Assembly: GCF_964340395.1 (NCBI RefSeq)
Contig: NC_135569.1
Span: 5,345,040-5,409,039, forward strand
Direction of reading: 5' to 3'
Length of the DNA: 64,000 bases
From: Glandiceps talaboti
Lineage: Eukaryota; Hemichordata; Enteropneusta; Spengelidae
The notes under the pieces are model-generated. The model worked only from the letters and a program-made list of their open reading frames with translations, did not search any database and was not told the DNA's origin. Positions within the stretch are counted from its first letter, which is position 1. Each line of letters starts with the position of its first letter. Shown piece after piece: positions 42,946 through 54,600 of this stretch. The translations under genes and the position numbers were made by a program.

Positions 42946-45474
42946 ACAAATGACAAAATCTGAAGCATGATTATCCATAGACATGCATCTAAGTGGACAT
43001 ATACCTTAAAAATACATTTGTGTACTGTTCCTGCAGTCTTGCATACAGCAATTTGCATGGAATGTTGACTAACACTGGAGAAACACAATTCTGCCTGCCA
43101 TCAGTCACCAGACTGGCTTATACACAGTTCTCTTTATCTAGCTGCCAGTTTCATCCTGCAAACATCATTCTGGGACTATAATTTGTACAGTTAGTTATAG
43201 GAAGTATAAATTTGTACGCTGTACCCCCAACAACCTAGAAGTAATTTGTGTGTAGTACCCTCTAACAGCCGAAGCACAGTAACTTATATGTAGCGCCCTC
43301 TCAAGGTCTAGAGCAGCAATTTGTATATAGCGCCCTCTCAGTCTAGAGCAGTGACTTTTATGCAGCACCCTCTAACAGTCTAGGAGCAGCAATTTGTAAT
43401 ATCACTCTCAGTCTACCGCAGTGATTTGTATGTAGCGCCCTCAAAGTTTAGAAGCAGCCACTTGTATGTAGCTCACTCTTAAGTTTAGAAGCAATGCCCT
43501 CTGACAGTCTAGGAGCAATAATTTGAACATAGCACCCTCTAAGTTCAGAAGCAGCCATTTGTATGTAGCACTTTCTACCTGTCTTGGAGAACAGCAATTT
43601 GTATGTGCCACCCGTTAAAAGTCTAGAAGCAGCGATTTGTACATAGCGCCCTCTAAGTCTAGAAGCAGCAATTTGTACATAGCGCCCTCTAAGTTCAGAA
43701 GCAGCAATTTGTATGTTAAACAACTTTATATGTAAGCCCCCTACCCCTAACAGTCCAGCACTTAGAAAATGATATTTCCATATATGTCATGTTCAGAGTG
43801 AAATCAAGAAACACAACTTTTTTTTTTTAATTTGAGTGTAAAACTTAAATACATGAAAAAATAACTTTACTTTGTGACATTTGACAACAACAATGTTGAA
43901 AACGTTTGGCACACCTAGTAAAAATTAATCAGTGTCAAATTTTAGCATTTCTTGATGATTTATATTTAGTAACTTACTGTTGCTATGGACCACACCTAGA
44001 AACACAAACGAAAGTATACGTGATGATACACTATGAAGAAAAGATATTTTATAAAAAATATTCTCAGATACTCACTTAGCCATTTCAATGTGGAAAAATT
44101 AATATCAATCCACAGTTCATTTTGGGAATTTTTCATGAAATTTTCTGTCATCTCTGTACAGTTCATTTTGGAATTTTCATGAAATTTTTAGTAATCTCAA
44201 ATTTTCACTAAGATTAACAGTCAAAAGGAGACTGGTTTTTGTACAGTATCACAAGAGAAGTTTTTAGTTACAAATTTTATTTACAAGCAAATTAGGATGT
44301 TTACTGCGGCATCTGACCTTTACATCTTAAGCTGGTCAAACTTGTACAATTATCTCACAAATACAGCCAAATCTACACTACAAGAAATATTGTGTACATT
44401 ACTAGGTTAGAAAAAATCTGACACAGGTCATGGGTTAAAGTTCAAAGTGCACAGGAAGTATGAATAATATTATTGCAAACTCTGTTCCCTTTAATCCCTA
44501 AAATGACAACTTTGTACAAAATACAAAATTCTGAGTTTCAGATTTCTCAAAATTTTGTTTGACAAACTAAATTTTCTAAAAAAATACCTCCAAGAATTCA
44601 AAATTTGCATAGACTACATTGAGTATCATTGTCTCTTATTGGTTGAAGCAGCTGAGTAACAGTTTCTGTAATTGGTTGAGGCACAGTTGAGTAAGACAGT
44701 CCATTACTGGTTCAAGCACGGTTGAGCAACACAGCTTCTTATTGGCTAAAAGTCTGAGTAACGGTGACTCTGATTGGTTGAGGTGAAACTTCATAACAAT
44801 GTCTGTTATTGGTTGGTTCGCAGGAGTTACAATGAATCTATATATAAAAGGAGATAGGCAAATAAAGGCACACATTTTTTCTCTCTTAAAAACAGATAAC
44901 TTCGAAAATGTTCGCAGTCAAAAGTCTTGCAGATATAAGTTCATTCACAATTTCTTGATTGAAACAACTTCACCATTCTCTACACATGACTCCTATGATA
45001 CATATATCCTTATTGGTTACTCATCTACAAAGATGCTGTAAATTCTACTCAGCAGCAAATAGGAAACAGTCTTTCATAAATGGTAGTTGTCTAGTATGGA
45101 GTTGTCTCAATGGTTTTCATTGGTCGGCAAACAATCCTCTTTATCAAAGTTCCCCAACAGAAGAATACAAAAACACAATTTTTATATATCTTCATTTTCA
45201 TCTCTTGAAATGTTTTTTAAATCCACTTCTGGAATGCTTTCTTCTTTATCACACAATTCTTGCTATCTATTTTAACCAGTTGTAAGCCAGTAGCTGATTG
45301 GATCATATTCAGCTATCTTTAGAAGTCTTAAGGTTATCAACAAATCATGATGTCTGTTATATCCACTGTTGCCACCTTAAACCCTCCTTGGGCAACAATG
45401 AAAGCTACAAGCCCATTGGCCCATACAGAGCTATACCACAGAGTCTTGAGTTTGTCAGCAAATCAGGATGTCTG
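42946..45474. other. ACK-like 3' flank or 3' UTR
   Basis: Holds the GCGCCCTCT repeat (listed) and a patch of short Ser/Thr-free repeats of GATTGGTTGAGG near 44630-44820 (TTATTGGTTGAAGCAGCTGAG and variants, four to five times). A minus-strand AATAAA occurs near 44277. No exon beyond the ACK-like stop was recognised. Confidence 0.55.
43200..43740. repeat. Irregular tandem repeat with GCGCCCTCT core
   Basis: About a dozen units of roughly 35-50 bp, each with AGCGCCCTCT (or variants), a TCTAGAAGCAGC-like phrase and AATTTGTATGTAG. Spacing is uneven. The minus-strand frame rich in IAASRLRG repeats derives from it. Confidence 0.85.
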
Positions 45475-45681
45475 TTACAGCTCACTGTGTCGTGAGGGAT
45501 TATTGATAAGGTAGTTCAGTGCTTTGTCTAAATCCCAGTTGTATCGTCTGAGAGTATTCCGACATCGTCTCTCATCACCGAGAGAATTTTGTAACAAATG
45601 ATTAATTTTAATGTCCTGTACTGTGGTTTCCACATCCCAATTGTTACATTTGAGAGCTGTTACAATGTCAGAAACAGACAT
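45475..45681 (-). CDS. TNK2: ACK-like last exon: UBA-like domain, residues 1203-1270
   Basis: Acceptor TTTTTTTACAG, starts [20 protein letters not shown], continues KINHLLQNS, then [19 protein letters not shown] and stops at PSRHSEL. The paired W-D (NNWDV ... YNWDL) helices and the basic linker match the C-terminal UBA region of TNK1/TNK2. Confidence 0.9.
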   Translation of the reverse strand: MSVSDIVTALKCNNWDVETTVQDIKINHLLQNSLGDERRCRNTLRRYNWDLDKALNYLINNPSRHSEL

Positions 45682-48600
45682 CTGTAAAAAAAAGAAAAGA
45701 AAAACAAGTTGGAAAATTTGAAAAAAATACACAATTTTTGATGGCAGATTTTCACCAAGTATTACTCATCAACCACAGAAAATAAATTCAAAATTTGGTG
45801 CCAGTTTGGCAACATTTCTGAGATTACAAATTTGGTGCCAATTTGGCAACATGTCTGAAGACATTTCTGAGAAATTTGTGCCAATTTGCTGATAGTTCTA
45901 AAGACTAAATCATATACTTGTATACTTGTATATGACATTATTTTGCACTTTTTTTTCTCAAATTCATTATCTTCCAGTTTTATATCACAAAGTGTCATTG
46001 CCCTCACTGAAGAAATCTAGAAAACAACATGGCCAACAACCTAACAAAATGGCCGACATTCTGACAAGATGGCCGACATCCTGGGCTTACCTTATCATTC
46101 ATAGCTGTCTTGACTTGTTGCACCTCCTCACAGTTTTCTGCCCACTCCATGTCTGCCATGGCCTGTGAGCTGTGTTTTCCTGTCATGTCAAGATACCCTT
46201 CACCAGGATCTGGTTTCTCTGTCAATTTTTCGGAAGAACCGCCAGAATTGACGGAAGCTTCTGAATGAGATGGTGACACATCTGTGGAGGATACATATTA
46301 TAGTGAATGTATAAATAGTTTGTACGAGAAGAACCGTGTTTACCAACAAACATTTTTTTGTGGTTCACTTATTTTTCTCAACTGTGTTAATCAGAAAAAT
46401 AAACAAGGCAAATTTCTACATATTTTTTGTGCAAAAGTATATACTGAATTGAATCTAACATGCAGGATCTGTAAAACATTCTAAAACACATTAGAAATGA
46501 TGCCATGTTTCTTACCATGACTATCTTGCTGCTGTGAATAAGTTCTTTTCAAAACATCTGTTAAACTCTCAGCAGGAGGAAGTTTTCCATCTAACACATC
46601 TTCCAACACATCTTCGTAACTCCTGCTTCTTTGAGGAGGAGAGCCATCTTTATTATTTTTAGAGTTTCTATTGACATCAGTGGTTTGGCTTCGGTCCCTA
46701 AACTCATCTTTGCCTGCCATGTTACTAAGAGAAGGATTTGTATGGCTTCTGGTTAACACTAAATTTCTATCAAGACTGGCAGTCTTGTGTGAGTCCTGTA
46801 CATTGTCTGATTTCAACTGTCTGCGAATCTCTTCGGGTGAACTACGAATCAAATCGCCATCAGAATGTATGTCTAGCGATTCACTTTTCTGAAGGAGAAA
46901 TTTTGATTTGGGATCCCAGCTGTTGCTGGATGTACTAATGAAAGGATTGGATGCCGACTGCGATGCGAGAGGCGTATCTGGCGTTCCTGGTTCCGATTCG
47001 GAAAGTTGTAATGAGCCGACTGACGATGAAGATTTAGTTGGGGATGACACGCTACTGCTGCTTTGTGACCTTGAACTTTTTCGCGATCTTCGTTTCTTGG
47101 GCCATTGTGGATTGAGAGGAATTCTTGGAGGTACTTTTGGAATGGGAATCATTTCATAATCCTGCGAATGTGAACAAAGAGAAGTATTTGTTAAATAAAA
47201 CATACAAAGAATTTACCATGTACAGATAACGGAAGAGCCATAGAAAGTTACAAGAGAAAAAGTGATGATAAGAGAAGGGTACAGGCAAGCAAAAAAAGTG
47301 ACACAAAGTGTGAAGGTAGACAGCAATAACGGAAAGGAAATAAAGAGAAACTTACAAAAAAGGGGGTCAGCTTATGTTGACTGCAATCGAAAGACAAAAC
47401 AAAGGGACAAAAAGAGTTCATTATTTTTTTTCATTTGAGCAATTTTACAAAGTTAGTTGTAGGCACCAGATCGAAAAGGTTCAAAAAAAGGCCATGCGGA
47501 ATAAAATATTTCAAAACAGAGCAACCATTTATAGAGTAACATGCCTTTACACAATCAGTGATTTACCAAAAACAGGGTAGAGTGGTCCTGCCACCCCCTA
47601 TAATCAAACACTGTGGTATAACCCTATTATAAACTGAGCCGTTACATTCTTACATAGGGAAACCAGGTAGGTAAGAATAGGAGTTACAGGTTAGGATACA
47701 GGTTGGATTGTTTTCTTTTCAATGCACTGAGGATCATTTCGACATTCTAGAATGTTCTGCATGCTGTCGTTTGAAAACTCACATGCCTTCTATAAATAGA
47801 CATTTAATGAGATATATTTCATGCAGGTATTCAACAGAAATCCATACAATATCTAAAAATCTGAGTTCCAACATCAACCAGATTCTGAAATTTGATGTTT
47901 GGTACTAAGGAGTGCTAAAAACAAGAAATACGGTCTGAAAGCAAGTGCTTTTCAATTCATGGTCGAATGCAAATTACCCCAATCATATTACCATTTTTGA
48001 TCAAGAAGGTGCCAAATGATAGCTATTCCCAAGTGGTCTTGGTACAAGATCATTTCTAGAGATAGCAACCATTTCTGATACTAGGAGGCATTTCGTTTAT
48101 TCAGAATTTTTTTGGGACACATATTTTTATTGTGGATGTTTTGAGGTGCACATTTTCTAGTAATTGGAATACAATATGCTGAAAATATGGCACCATTTTT
48201 ATCAGAAATATGGCATACATATTTGTTATTGATAATGTCAGGAATAGTTGCATCAAATACAGCACATAGTAATACGAATCTCAAAGACAATACTTATACA
48301 TCGTGTACATAACTCATTTCAGAATCTGGCTTTTGTAGGATAAAAATTGACAAATTGGTCATTTCACAACAATCTAACGAATATCCCATTTTAATGGTTC
48401 ATGGACTCATCACAAGCTTAAATTCCTATTTCTTCCAACATCTAAATAATTTGGAAAGGATTTTTGTGGATTTAAAATACCTAGACTATTGTATAAAATC
48501 AATATGGCTGCTTTATAACAGTTTCAAGCATATCTTTGTACTTAAGTTTTGATAGTCGTCTGCTGTGTGCATCAAAAACACCTAGGCTATTGGATAAAAT

Positions 48601-51600
48601 CAATATGGCTGCTTTTAACACATAACAGTTTCAAATCATATCTTTGAAAATTGAGCAAATATTGAATGAATAAAGACATCCTTAACACTTTTTGTTGTTG
48701 AAGTTCACATGATTGTAACGAATAAACTTGGTACATGATAGTGTCTAGAATTGATATGAAAGTTAAAACATGATAGACAAATAGGAAACCAATGTAATTT
48801 TCTACACTATTTTGTTGAATTATAGTATGAACATTGAATGGATAGTCTGGTGGTCAAAAACTAATACTGTTATACTAAAACAGTGTTTAGCCATTTCATC
48901 ATGTTGACTGTAATTCACATGGTATAAAGGGGATCTATGGGATGATTCAGTCTATGGGATTTATATGGGAGTCATGTGGGAGGAGTCTCGCATGATTAGT
49001 CTGGGATATGCATGGAATTATGATTTAGGGTATGGGAGTTATGAAATGATGCAGTCTACAGGTACCACATGGCATGATTTACTATATGGGAGTCATGTGG
49101 GATGATGGAATCCTATGGAAGTAATATGGCATGCTGCAGGCTATGGAAGACGTGGGCTGATGTGGTCTATGGTACATGAGGGTGATGCAGTCTATAGGAG
49201 TCATGGGATGATGCAGCCTATGGGAATCACATGGGATGCTACAGTATGGGAATCACATGGGATGCTACAGTATGGGAATCACATGGGATGCTACAGTATG
49301 GGAATCACATGGGATGCTACAGTATGGGAGTCACATGGGATGCTGCAGACTGGATGACAAAGGGTGATGAAGTCTATGGGAGAGATATGGGATGATGCAA
49401 TCTATGGTACATGAGGGTGATGCAGTCTAAGGGAGTCATGGGATGATGCAATCTATTGAGATTCATACAGGTTTATGTTGTCTATGGGAATCATGAAATG
49501 ATGTAGTCTATGGGAGTCATATGGTTGTTGATGGAAATGATGATTATCAGAGAACATATCAACTACAAATACAAAAGTCAAGACCATCGATACAGTGTAT
49601 TTCAGTGCTTGGTGCTGCAGTGTTTTTTGTAAGTAAAGTTCTACCACTACACTACCAGCTTCAATGCATGTGTATGATTGATTCCTCATCCAATTTACCT
49701 GTTAAAGTTGGTAGTATGACTGCATGGAAAAAGAATTAGAAGAAGAAGGATCAGTCTGGGGTTGGTGGGTGTCATTTCAACTATGCTGCAGCTAGCAAAG
49801 GGGTGACTACAGTCTGGGGTTGATTGGGTGTCATTTCAACTATGCTGCAGCTAGCAAAGGGGTGACTACAGTCTGGGGTTGATTGGGTGTCATTTCAACT
49901 ATGCTGCAGCTAGCAAAGGGGTGACTACAGTCTGGGATAAGGTGCAGCTAGCAAAGGGGGGACTACAGTCTGGGGTTGATTGGGTGTCATTTCAACTATG
50001 CTGCAGCTAGCAAAGGTAGACTACAGTCTGGGATAAGGTGCAGCTAGCAAAGGTAGACTACAGTCTGGGGTTGATTGGGTGTCATTTCAACTATGCTGCA
50101 GCTAGCAAAGGTAGACTACAGTCTGGGGTTGACTGGGTGTTATTTCAACTATGTTGCAGCTAGCAAAGGGGTTGATTGGGTGTTATTTCAACTATGCTGC
50201 AGCTAGCAAAGGGTAGACTACAGTCTGGGGTTGATTGGGTGTCATTTCAACTATGCTACAGCTAGCAAAGTTAGACAACAGTCAGGGATAGGGTGTCTTT
50301 TGAACTACGCTGCAGCTAGCAAAGATAGATTACAGTCAGGGAATTGGTTGGGTGTCATTTGAATTATGATGCAGCTAGCAAAGGTAGACAACAGTCAGGG
50401 ATAGGGTGCAGCTAGCAAAGGTAGACTACAGTCTGGGGTTGATTGGGAGTCATTTGAGCTATGCTGCAGCTAGCAAAGGGGTTGATTGGGTGTCATTTGA
50501 ACTATGCTGCAGCCAGCAACTAAAGGTAGACTGTAGTCAGGGATAGGGTGTTTTTTGAACTATGCTGCAGCAAGCAATGGTAGACTACAGTCAGGGACTT
50601 GTTGGGCATCATTAGAATTATGCTGCAGCATGCAACAATACATTACAGTAAGAATTAGAAATGAAGTTGGTAAGTAATAATTAGTAGTAGTGGTGTCACT
50701 GCAGTGTATGTTTTTATGACGTTTGTACACATGCACTAGCATATACACAATCTCTTTTACTGCCACTTTCAAAGACACATTCCACGTTTTCAAAAAAAAT
50801 ATGGTAAGTAAAATCTACTCAAATAAACTTAATTCTACCAAATGTATGATGGAATAGTTGTGAAACTGTGATTTTTTTGTGAGCATTGTTCCCCTTTCTC
50901 AACAGAAGTTTTCAAAAAAATCTTGAATATTTTGAACATTTAATTTAAATCTTCCACTTTTTTAACATCAATTGTTAGTTTGATATCTTTCTGAGTTGGA
51001 AAATACATCTTCGAACTTAGAAGACATAAATACAAAACCTGTTATAATTGAAGAAGTGAAAGTTTTCCGTCAACATTTGATTAGAAGTGTGAAAATGAAG
51101 TTCAGCAATTGTATTAACGCCAGACCCCACTCCCCTTAAATGAACGAAGTTTGCTTATTGAGTTTGTGTGACAATGTGCGATTGTCCCTTACATAATTTG
51201 TGTCCACAGAACTACATGTATGACTTGCTAGAAACTTCCCTATAAAAATATAAATGTGAAATGTCTGAGAATGGCAGTAAAAAATCAAACTTATTTTAGA
51301 ATTATTAATGGCAAATTAATTTTATTTGCACCACAACCATGCTATTGTTGTTGTACACTCGATTATTTCAAAGAAATGGTGGAAAATCATATTTGCTTTA
51401 TGAAGTTTAGTCAGCTCATTCAAACAAAATGCTCATGGAGAAGTTGAAAAAGAGGTGAAGATTTGTATTGAGAAAGAAATGACAGCCATAGTACATGTAA
51501 ATGTTTGTTAAGAGACAACAGCCATGCACCAGTAAGTACATCCATTATTTAAGGGGGCACTCTCTGTCAACATTTCATTTTTCTGTGATTCTTTATGCCG

Positions 51601-54600
51601 AATTTGCAAGAATTTTCCATTTGAAATAATTTTATATTTGGACTTTTACTTCAGTTAAAGTTTAAACACCTGCCACTGAGGTAAAAATATGACACTTGGA
51701 CTATAGTGGCTGCCATTTTGTGTTCGGGTACAATTAATTGGATTTCAATGGCGGCCATTTTGTTTTGCAGCATAACTAAGGTTTTTCAAATTCAATATAC
51801 TAGATTAAGAAGTATTGCAAAAGAAGTCCAATGTTAATAAGTTCTAGCCACTTAAGAAATTTAATCTGATAAAATCCAAATTATTTGAAATACTCTTTTT
51901 TGAACCAAAGGTACAGAGAGTGCTTGTTTGTGAGACACGACACCGCACAGCCATTTGAATAACGTACACGATGCGTCATGCATGAGATAAGTGTACGAGC
52001 TATTAGTGATGTTGGTTAGTTACTTACATGCTCAATAGGTGGTATATCTTTGTCATTATCGTCAGGTTCAGGTAATTCAGGAAGTGGTCGCGTCTTCATT
52101 ACCTCTTCCGTGCTCTTCTGTCGATCTATGCCCATCTGCCTGTCTTGTCTTGTCTTGTCTTCGCCATCATCACTTGTCGTACCCACAGAACCTGTTCCCA
52201 ATGCTAACGCTTCACTCACGACTGCCACGTCAGATTCTCCAATACTGCGTCTTTTGATTTTCCTCTCACCGACTGAGCGTCTTGTACGCCGGGTATGTTG
52301 CGATAAATTTTCCAGTGTAGCTGGACTGAGACTAATTTCAGACTCATCCTTTCTTCCCTGTCCTTCCGTAGATAGCCTTGCCGGTAGACTAGTTTTCCTT
52401 GGCGAGGGAACTGGAGGTGGTGATGCTTCTTTTTCGATAGGCATAGATTCAGTGGTTGTTTCTTGCTTATCGAATGTTAAGAGATTTGTTAAGTTCCTCA
52501 CCGCACCTGTTCTCGATGCTGGTTTTTCAAGTTTAACACTTGTTGGCTGCTTCTTCTGTTCGAATTGTTTGATGATGTCACGAGCACTGCTTCTCACGTC
52601 ATCTGTTCTGTCAAAACCATCTTCCATTTCTGGAACTTCGCTGTAAATACCTGTAGTCAAAAGTGGTTGTACGTCAAATGTTTTCTCCACTGTGACCCCA
52701 CTATCTTGATCTTCTGTTTCTGATTCCAAAGATTTGATTGGCTTAGAGAGGTCAATAGTGTCTTCCCCAGATGTATCATGCAGAAGATCAGCATATTGTA
52801 ACTCAGCTTCATTCTTTACCGGTGATGTCACTGTTTTACTTTCCTGTGATTGGCTAACAGATGTCTTAACAGGTGAACTACTGAACACAGGCGTTAACTC
52901 ACTCATGAAGGTTGTTGATTTTTTGACAGGTGATGCCAACGGCGCCCGACCTGAAGAAGCAACTGGAATCCTTGACTTCGTTGGGGATGAAAGTGGTGTA
53001 ACAGTTGGCGAGCTAACTGGTGTTCTAACGGGGGAACTTAACGGTGTTCTGGTCGGTGAACTTACAGGAGTCCTTTTTGGCGATATGGTTGGAATTTTAG
53101 ACGGTGAGGCGTCACGGGGAGAATGAGATGGCAGCTTCATCGGTGCTCGTTTCACGGATCTCCGACTACTTACGAGCTCCTCATACACCTCAACACTCTT
53201 TTGTGTGATCAGTGCACGTTTAGATGCTGACCTCTGAACTTGGAACATGGACTTTTCCTCTTGTTCCTCGCTTCCATTTGTTTCAGTAACAGAACCAGCT
53301 GCTATTTGACTCTCTTGTTCCTCTTTAACACCTGACATACTGTCCATTAGCTGCAAATAATCTGTGGATTCCGTATCCGAGTCTCTTTTCCTGTATCTGT
53401 CTTGAGTTTCATTACTTCCGTTGTCATGGCTTAATGTTGAAGAAACCTCCATCTTTGCTGTTGTCGTAGCAACCGTCTCTGACACATCTGCTTTTTCTGC
53501 ATCTTTTCCAGGAAGTGTGGCAATTTCAACTTCGGGTGATGAGACAGGACTGTCAGTGACATGTTTAGCATAATACTTCTTTGGATGTTCTTTGCGAAAC
53601 GATCTTTTTGGTTTCTTAACTGGATTTACGGGGTGTTTCGGAATAACTTCTGGTGTTCCAGATGTTGTGGAATCCTTTCTCTCTAACTTTTTGGAGTTCT
53701 GTCTCTTCGGTGGACTCTCCAGTTTGAATGATCTTTCTGAATTACGAGGAGATTGAGGTGAGCCAGCACTAAAGGTATTCTCAAATGATGACTTGCTGTT
53801 ATCCCATGCACTGAGGACATCGTCAAGAAGGGATGGTCCAAGATCAAAATGCTAAAAGAACAACAAAACAGTGATTGAGGATTTCATAACACTCAAATTT
53901 TGTAACTGCCATTGTGTATGGATTCTGTCTGTATTCTGTATGTATTCTGCATGTATTCCGTATGTACAATATTCTGTCTGTATTCTATATGTACTTTCTC
54001 TCTGTATTCTGTATGTATTCTGTATGTATTCTAGATGTACTCTCTCTGTGTTCTATATGGATTCTGTAAGGATTGTGTATGTATTCTGTCTCTGGATTCT
54101 GTCAGCATTCTGTTGTATTCTGTGTGTATTCTAATGTTCACTCTACGATCATGGTCTCTGTATTGAAACAAGTCTCGTGATGACAAAGGCATTTGAAAGG
54201 TGAAATTTCAACTTGAGCTGCATTTGACAGACAAATTTTGAAGCCTGTTTACATATGACCATTTTTATGACAAGGAATCATTTTTTTGCATTAATATGAA
54301 CATTAAATTCAACAACATTGGTGATTACTTGCACCAACAGATAAACATTGCATTTGTGACATTGAATGTTGATAAGAATTAAAGCTTGATATATTTTATG
54401 TAAATTTGTTCCTAAGTTTTAAATTTTAGGAGCATTTCGCTCTCAAAATTTAAAATTCAGGAGCAAATTGATCCTTTTACTCAAAGAGTTAACTTCCTAG
54501 GCTGCACAGAAGCTTTTTAAACACAGAGATAAACACAGATTATGCCCCATTAATTATTAACATTACACAAGTCAATAAAGTATACCTTATATACGTACCA

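Larger units (their letters stand above)
47162..52027 (-). other. ACK-like intron 5 with two minisatellites
   Basis: A 4.9-kb intron. It contains the TATGGGAATCACATGGGATG array (48930-49520) and the 59-bp array (49750-50640), both listed. The rest (47200-48900 and 50650-52020) is AT-rich with no recognised exon. Confidence 0.8.

Noticed and set aside
52050-53126. Two + strand frames of 198 and 130 residues with GELTGVL repeats
   Set aside because: Antisense shadows of the large ACK-like exon; the repeat mirrors the S/T-P repeat on the minus strand.
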